This document shows, in pieces, positions 57,906 through 64,000 of a stretch of DNA of 64,000 nt (the stretch's first letter is position 1; every line of letters begins with the position of its first letter). The position numbers and the translations under genes were made by a program. Source of the stretch: Allantophomopsis cytisporea (taxonomy: Eukaryota > Ascomycota > Leotiomycetes > Phacidiales > Phacidiaceae). A model generated the notes under the pieces. The model was not told the origin of the DNA. It was given only the letters and a program-made list of their open reading frames with translations, and did not search any database. The stretch is taken from the NCBI GenBank assembly GCA_024752435.1, contig CP103025.1, positions 496,001-560,000 on the forward strand, read 5' to 3'.

Positions 57906-58795
57906 TGTTGTGGGAAGTATAGCACTAGCAGTAGAGCGCGCGGAGCCTTTAATATGAGGGATTAATAGACGCAATAGTCGAGCACCTGAAGAACCACATA
58001 ACGAGATTTACACAAGGCCAATTCCAGATGGATTTGGGAGCAGGATGTTGGCAAGTTGATGTTGTCTTTTCGATTCAGCCTTGTTCTATCTAAGCCCCAT
58101 CTTTGTCGAAATACAGCTGATCATAACCACCACACATATGCTCCATGTGGCGTTGAATCATTGGTAGAAACAATTCTATTGAGCGACACAGAGGCTGCCA
58201 TTATTGATTCATTCCTTGATTCACTACTCCCAGTTGCTAACGCAACTCAATCCACTAAAATGATAGATCACATACATAGTCAAGGTTCACACGACCTAGG
58301 AATCTTTTCCGATATTTCGTCCTCGGTGACCTATAATTACAATGACCCATAGACTGCTCTAATGCTTCCTTTTGTCATTTAACAATAGTTTGCTTGTCGA
58401 AGACTCTCTTGTGCCAATTAGCTTTGTCCGTTAAACGGTCTGTTGATATTAGTTTGAACTGGTTTAAATACAAGCAACTTTCCCTTGATCTGAAGTGATA
58501 GACGCTAGGTCTTCCAATATTATACAGCTACTTAACTCTCATCACTTGTATATGTAGTTCTTGATTAGATTAACTACAAAATTGATGGTGATGAACACAT
58601 TTAAAAAGGGTTAAAAAGAAACCAGAACCATTTTTCGTACACCTTTCTCCTAACGTTGAAGTTGAAGAGCTTCAAAGAAGAAAATACAAGAAACAAAAGG
58701 TTCTTATGCGCTCAGAATGCCTCTATTTTCAAGGTTTCTCACCTTTAAATACGAAATTTGGGTATCCAGCAAATTGCTTATGCAAGTCAAAGAAA
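57906..58795. other. Intergenic region, no gene supported
   Basis: One 98-codon plus-strand frame (58056-58352) shows no domain and no Kozak-like context. It otherwise holds the 5' flank of the ankyrin relic and the 3' flank of the patatin gene. Confidence 0.5.
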
Positions 58796-60884
58796 TCATA
58801 TCTCTGAATCTTCTCCAAGCTGAAAAGACCTTCCCATCTGACTTAGCGTCCTGCACTTATCCAGCACAGCGCGTTCCCTGACAGACCACTCGTTCAGAGG
58901 TGGATAGCCATGATCTTCGCAAAGATGCTGTCTAAAGGCCTTTATTTGAAAGGCTGCAAGCGGCGAACAAGCTTCTCTGTCACACTTGTATCGATAACCA
59001 AGGTAATCACTCCATCTCTCCGTCTCTATTCGCCTACGTCGGTTGTCGACCAGATGCTGAGCAATTCCTCGTAATACCTTCTGTTGATCGTCGTGTTTTA
59101 GGTAGTCTCGAGTGCTCTCGGCGATCTCGTTCTCTGCTTTCCAGTTATCAAGCTTGATTTTCCCCAGTTGCTTGTTAACATTCAAACGACGGTAGAGAAA
59201 CCCATCATTTCCTGCCGTAAGTCTCATATTCCGATCGACCTCGAGTGTGTCCGAAGCATGAGAAAGAGCAGCCTTGATCTGATGGATATACCCTCTTATA
59301 CCAGGCTGTTTAGAGAAACGTCCATAGTAATGTTCTCCAGTGCCGATACTTAGTATAAGACTAATTGAAGTTGTGCCGCCATTTGGGTACTGGGACATCA
59401 CTTCATGATAAGCTTCCATGGTTGGATTATTACATCCAAACCCTCCGTCACAATAAACCCCACCATCGATCTCCACAGGATCAAAGTAGCCAGGAGCTGC
59501 CGTAGTCGCTCGTGCTATTTTAGCTATACATGTAAGTATTGATCTATAAATCTTTCTCTTAGACTCACATATTTCTGAGGAATGGGCTTTGCCCGGGTTT
59601 CTTTTAACTTCTAGAACTCCTGATCTCTGATGTGTATCCTCATTGTCATAACTCCTGAATATGTATGGAACCTCGGGTACATCAGCAGATTCTGCCTTCT
59701 CAAAAGCGACTGCCATCCTTCTCAAGATCAGCAAAAGTCATTCTACTACAAGTAGAGCTTCTTAACATACGTTCTGCACATTTGAGGATCCGAAGCAAAT
59801 AGCTTTGCGCCCTGATTGTGTCTACGGTTCCCAGTATACTTATTTGTTAGATTGGTTACCGCATCTTCGAAACCCTTATAGTGGTATTTGCTGCGTGGCC
59901 AGAACAGAGTACTTCGAACATGAAATTTTCTCGGTTTCCCGAAAACTTGGGACGACAACGTTCTGAATTCTGAAATTGCGTCATCAATACTCATCCGTAG
60001 ACGGCCGAGCATGATTGCAATAAGTCTACATACTCATTAGTCCCTGTATATATTCGATTCTTGAAAAGAGAAGTAATAGGCTCACCCGCCAGTACTGGTT
60101 CCTGCCATTAAATCTAGCATTACTAATCAGCTATGAGTAATTTTAAAGGGGGTGACAAATTTACCAAAATAATGACAAGGCAGGTATTTAGCTGGACGAT
60201 CATCCTTGAAAGAAAATCCAGTAGGTCTGTCAGTAATTCCGATGTTGAGCAGATCAGGTTCGACGCTTGACGAAGGGTAATTGTTCGCTACTTTGAGGTC
60301 TTCTTCCTTCTCGATTTGTTCAATAAGTTTCATCAATTCCTTGATTATCAAGAGACTCGAGTATCCTCTCACACCACCACCATCTGTAAGATCCAAATCA
60401 GAATTCAAAATTCAACTTTTATCTTTATAAGTTGTAACATACCTAGGCTGAGAACATATGACTTGGTCCACTCATCCTCGTTAGGCCGCTGTTCAGATTC
60501 GCCAGACACGTCTGAAACTGGTCTGGCCTCGTTTTGTAACGATGAATGGCTATTGCGAGAAAGTGTTGTATTATGTGTCGAACTTCGATTGTTGTTTGAA
60601 GATGACGCGGAGTGCTTAGAGCTCCTGCTTCGTTCAAAACTAAGTTTCGGCGCCTATTTTTTTGATCAATAAGCAAGCTACGTACACTATGAGAATTCAC
60701 GAACCAGGTGTGATGGGTCTTTTCTTGAACTACTTTGATTGGATTGCGAAGTGATATTTGGGCTGGAAAGATCTTCGGGTTCAGTATGGTTGGGTGCTTG
60801 CTCAAGTGAATTCATCGTTAGACTCGCGCCAGCGTGTTCGGACGTTGGGGAAGTTGTGATATGGGTTGGCATATTCTTGACCAC
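58796..60884 (-). CDS. Patatin-like phospholipase domain protein
   Basis: Exons 60884-60705, 60653-60443, 60383-60165, 60113-60086, 60025-59771, 59717-59569 and 59523-58796 total 1770 nt (589 residues). The first donor (GTTCGT) is unusual, so exon 1 is the least certain; starts at Met5 or Met24 are possible. Residues 1-115 are Ser/Asn-rich and probably disordered. The patatin domain has the oxyanion motif DGGGVRG (131-137), the nucleophile GTSTGG with Ser210 (split by an intron) and the catalytic Asp373 in CDGGFGCNNP. ARATTAAPGYFDPVEI and RSYDNE are typical of fungal patatins. The C-terminus carries a CxxxxC...H...H pattern (YKCDREAC, HLCEDHG). It would cleave acyl chains from membrane phospholipids. 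There is no NB-ARC or repeat domain, unlike patatin NLRs. Confidence 0.85.
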
Positions 60885-63745
60885 GGTTTTCTAATGAAAT
60901 TTTTTGAATAATGCCCTGCTTTTGAAGTCGAATGCATGTCGCCCAGCCGGCATCACATCCATTTCTATGCGAAAAAAAACTTCACCAAACATACAAGAAG
61001 GCTAGCAGACGAGGCTCTAACCAGCCTCACACCCATAGCCATACGGTAGCTAGCTGACCAGCGCGCTGAGAAATCCAGTTGAGAGAAATTTGCACTGCCC
61101 AATAAAACCTTTTGCAAAAAGAGAAGAGTCGGTTGGAGGAAGTGACCCCTTCATTTGCATCTTAGCAGTCATTGCAAGGTAGTATTACCGTATGGCTTCA
61201 GCTAGGATAGAGATATCATATTGAACGTTTCCTGTAAGCCTGGGTGTTATGATAGCCTAGGCACCGTCCAAGCCTCTTAGCTGTTCAGTGGATGATGCAA
61301 AGTATTATTGATTTAGAAATATCAATAGCTCATAATATTAATCTGTGGTAACAACGACGAATGTCAAAGTTATCTCTTGAACTTAGATATCATATTCGAA
61401 TTCTAAGGATTTCAGAATGTACAATACTTAACAATATTGTGTAGATGGTCAGTATAATATGCGTGAAATACTTTTACCTCTTGTCAGAATGGAGCGGCTC
61501 TCATGAAGTCGAGTATCAGGCTATGCAAAGAACTTCAGAAAGAATTCAGAGATGGTGGTCATCAGGCTGCTTATAACATAGAACAATGTCGTAATGAACA
61601 AGCGCGACAGCTTCAGCTGCTTCCCGTTGAATCATATGTGGCACATGTGGGGGCGCAGCGTCACAATGAGTATCATGAGGAAGTGACCTCAAATTCATGT
61701 GTTATCTCTCATTTAGGCTAAGAATCATGTGAATATGACATCTTTAATCAGACTTTTCAATAGAGATGACATGAAGGTCGAGGGGGTGTGGGAAATGGAA
61801 TAGTCATAGGGCAGATTCTATCAGCAAGGCTGAATTATTGTTTATTGCTTATCGCATAATGCTACCATTTTTCAAATTATCCCAACTAGAAATGATCCTC
61901 CCAGGCGGACCCTTAACATGAAATTTGGAAGTGTCTGCAGTTTAGGGTTTCATTTGTTGCGATATCTGAGAGTCAGCCACTCCTACTGGCGAATACTATC
62001 TTGATATTTCACCAGGCACACTATGTTAGCCAGAATGCTTAAGAGCTCTGTTGCCGCATTCCCCTTCAGTTAGCCGCTCTATTATCAGTAAACAATTATT
62101 AAGAGTCTAATCTGGTGATTCGCATTCAACCGATAGCATTTCACGATATTTCGTGACATATCCTGCCATGGGGACCAAACCGCTCGTCACATCGGGAATA
62201 AACAACTTCAAACATCCAGCTAGGCAAAACAGCTTCTCGAATAAGGTTGCCGTGTACTATCCCTCTGGAAAGAAACTTGGTAAACAACAATGGGAGACAA
62301 TCAAAGGCAACTCTCGCAAGTCTTCTATACCTTCGAAGGATGCAATCATTTGCTAATTCCCATCAGAGTTCATAAAAGTGGGCTTGCCTGGCCGAAGTTT
62401 TCGAGCTGATATATATGTGGATGTTCAGAGCAACCAAGTCGAGGACCGAGCAATACCAGAGTCAAATCGTGAGAGTCGTTATATACCGACAGCACACGAG
62501 TCAAGTTCCAAGGGAAAAGACACACCAAAGGCTTTTCTTGCAAATGTAAACCTCATTTCGTTAGGGAAAACCGCAATTCTACGTCGCATGACAGGACATC
62601 TGAATTCTATTTATGTTCAGTTGTCAGATTCCGTCTGATTGATTTGAAGACCACCGCCGGCAACGATTCCCCATTCTCTTGGATTTCCTACACTCTCATC
62701 GGATTAGATGGTTTCCTTTTCTCTCCTCTCATATATCGTTTATGCTCATCTGTAATTGCTGTCGTTTGGCTTTTCAGTTTTTCAGAGTAAGTTATATATA
62801 AGAATGAATTCAAGTGCCTGATGCTAATTTCCTAAAGGGGCATACCATAAGTTACACAGGTTGTTTCTTGACAGGTGATTCTTTAAATCTTGAGGAATAG
62901 CGATCCGTCTGTTAGATTTGCTTATTTGTTCTACTTGTTTTTCAGTTTGGAATATATGAACCAATCTCTTCTCACCTGACAGTGTGACGTTTATGTCTGT
63001 AAAAGGTTTTATGTGAAATGAACAGTCCCTGTCTGTGTTCGTTGACCTACCTTGATCACGGCTCCATTCAAACATACTCTAAACCGCAAGCTTACGCCTA
63101 TCTATTTTCTGTCACCTTGAAGCACGATAGAAAACAGGCTTTCAATGTGTCAAGTACAATCTCCCCTACTCTGTAGCTTCCCCATAGGCTACTAGCATGA
63201 TCCTATCTCTGTACATGTAGTTCTCCGTAATTTTACAGCTTTTAATAGTGCTTTCCCTTTCAAGCTCTATCTCCCTCCGTACAGAAAGTACAATCAAAGC
63301 GTAGTACCAGGAATTGCATATACTTCAAGTGCCGACACTGACGAAATTAGTCATACACTAAATTTCATTTCACCATCCCGCCACGATCTCGAGATATAGT
63401 GAGATGAAGAAGAGTTATGCCTTGTAGCTCGTTTTTCTTCGTGAATCAGTCGGTTACTTTGCATTCAATAGTATTTTACTTATTTCAAATTTGTAGTAGT
63501 ACTTAGAGTCAGTTCAGATTCATGTAAATACTTGAATTTTAGTAAATATAAATCCCTTTCCACCTGATCTTCATCCTTTTTGCGTAGCAGTCATTTTCGA
63601 TGAATTAATACACGGTTGAATACACTACAGCTCTTCATTACTCACCTCTTCATTCCTATATATTTCATCTATCTCAGATTTCTCGTATTCCGCCCCAATA
63701 TTTCTTCCTTCTTCATCTTGAACCTCACACATACTAAAATTCAAC
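60885..63745. other. Intergenic region, one possible broken reading frame
   Basis: Mostly AT-rich, with short frames. From 62153 to 62638 one frame stays open for 162 codons apart from a single TAA at 62354; the product (KVGLPGRSFRADIYVD, HESSSKGKDTPKAFL) has no recognised domain. 61503-61721 is an unrelated 72-codon frame with no signature. The last 400 bp are the leader region of the next gene. Confidence 0.45.
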
Positions 63746-64000
63746 ATGCCTTCCAATGTCACACAAACATCAAGCCATCCGCCAAGGAACCAACGGCCTC
63801 GAGCACCAGCACATAATAATTACAATTTCCCAGACCCTGCCCAGCTGCCTCTACAATATGGCAGAAGTGGGGGCGAACTTGCAGATGGGAGCCGACTACT
63901 GCCGCCCAGGAATGGAAATGGCTTGGAAACCAGGCTACCTGCCTCTAAAATTTCAAACGCAAGAGCAAGTGCACGGTCAAATCATGTCTCAGAGCCGACT
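63746..64000 (+). CDS. N-terminal part of an unidentified protein, cut by the window end
   Basis: ATG 63746 has a good context (caacATGcc) and follows a CT-rich leader. The frame stays open for 85 codons to the window end. The product is hydrophilic and disordered-looking, rich in Pro, Asn, Arg and Ser (HPPRNQRPRAPAHNNYNFP, GSRLLPPRNGNG), with no domain visible. It could be the regulatory N-terminus of a larger protein. No function can be assigned. Confidence 0.55.
   Translation, partial: MPSNVTQTSSHPPRNQRPRAPAHNNYNFPDPAQLPLQYGRSGGELADGSRLLPPRNGNGLETRLPASKISNARASARSNHVSEPT

Noticed and set aside
59524..59568. Reading through the patatin gene at this point without splicing
   Set aside because: The 45-nt segment keeps the frame, but it begins GTGAGT and ends TAG and interrupts a conserved patatin stretch, so it is treated as an intron.
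1..64000. CRISPR arrays, rRNA genes, bacterial-type operons
   Set aside because: None seen, and not expected in a fungal nuclear sequence of this type.

Overview
The window is genomic DNA of a filamentous ascomycete (Pezizomycotina; gene content and style would fit Leotiomycetes, which is inference). The evidence is short GT..AG introns of about 45-75 nt, fungus-restricted families (PRM1, the DUF6606/DUF3638 giant protein, Helo-like/ankyrin proteins, patatin-like proteins), and AT-rich blocks holding transposon relics whose stop codons look like C-to-T (RIP-type) mutations.

Layout. 1-1302: 3' end of an HSL-type alpha/beta hydrolase. 1303-7750: AT-rich degenerate block with a Tad-like LINE relic. 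7925-8506 (-): small secreted cysteine-containing protein. 8780-12350: repeat-rich block with a hairpin, a Tc1/mariner-like terminal repeat, a 149-bp MITE, a decayed DUF3435 tyrosine-recombinase gene and a foldback element of about 300 bp. 12899-13792 (-): secreted Thr/Ser-rich, STIG1-like cysteine-repeat protein. 15600-17459 (-): V-ATPase subunit B. 20054-22768 (+): SPX-domain phosphate permease. 23823-26223 (+): DUR3-like urea permease. 26474-28797 (-): TPR-SET protein. 30621-40338 (+): 3159-residue DUF6606/DUF3638/DUF3645 protein. 40930-42110 (-): broken Helo-like/ankyrin gene. 43622-44955 (+): 2OG-Fe(II) oxygenase. 46107-48392 (-): PRM1. 51601-52421 (+): ISA1. 52627-53063 (-): Dabb protein. 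53341-55145 (+): MGS1/WRNIP1 ATPase. 55471-57905 (-): second broken Helo-like/ankyrin gene. 58796-60884 (-): patatin-like phospholipase. 63746-64000 (+): start of an unknown gene running off the window.

How it fits together. Conserved housekeeping genes (V-ATPase, phosphate and urea uptake, Fe-S assembly, replication-stress ATPase, cell fusion) alternate with accessory islands. The left island (about 1.3-12.4 kb) is transposon-rich and surrounds one candidate secreted protein. The right island (about 55.5-63.7 kb) joins a broken Helo-like/ankyrin gene to an apparently intact patatin-like gene; related domains occur in fungal allorecognition and NLR-like proteins. Gene models were spliced by eye. 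Every multi-exon model given sums to a whole number of codons with canonical GT..AG introns, but none was checked against transcripts or databases.
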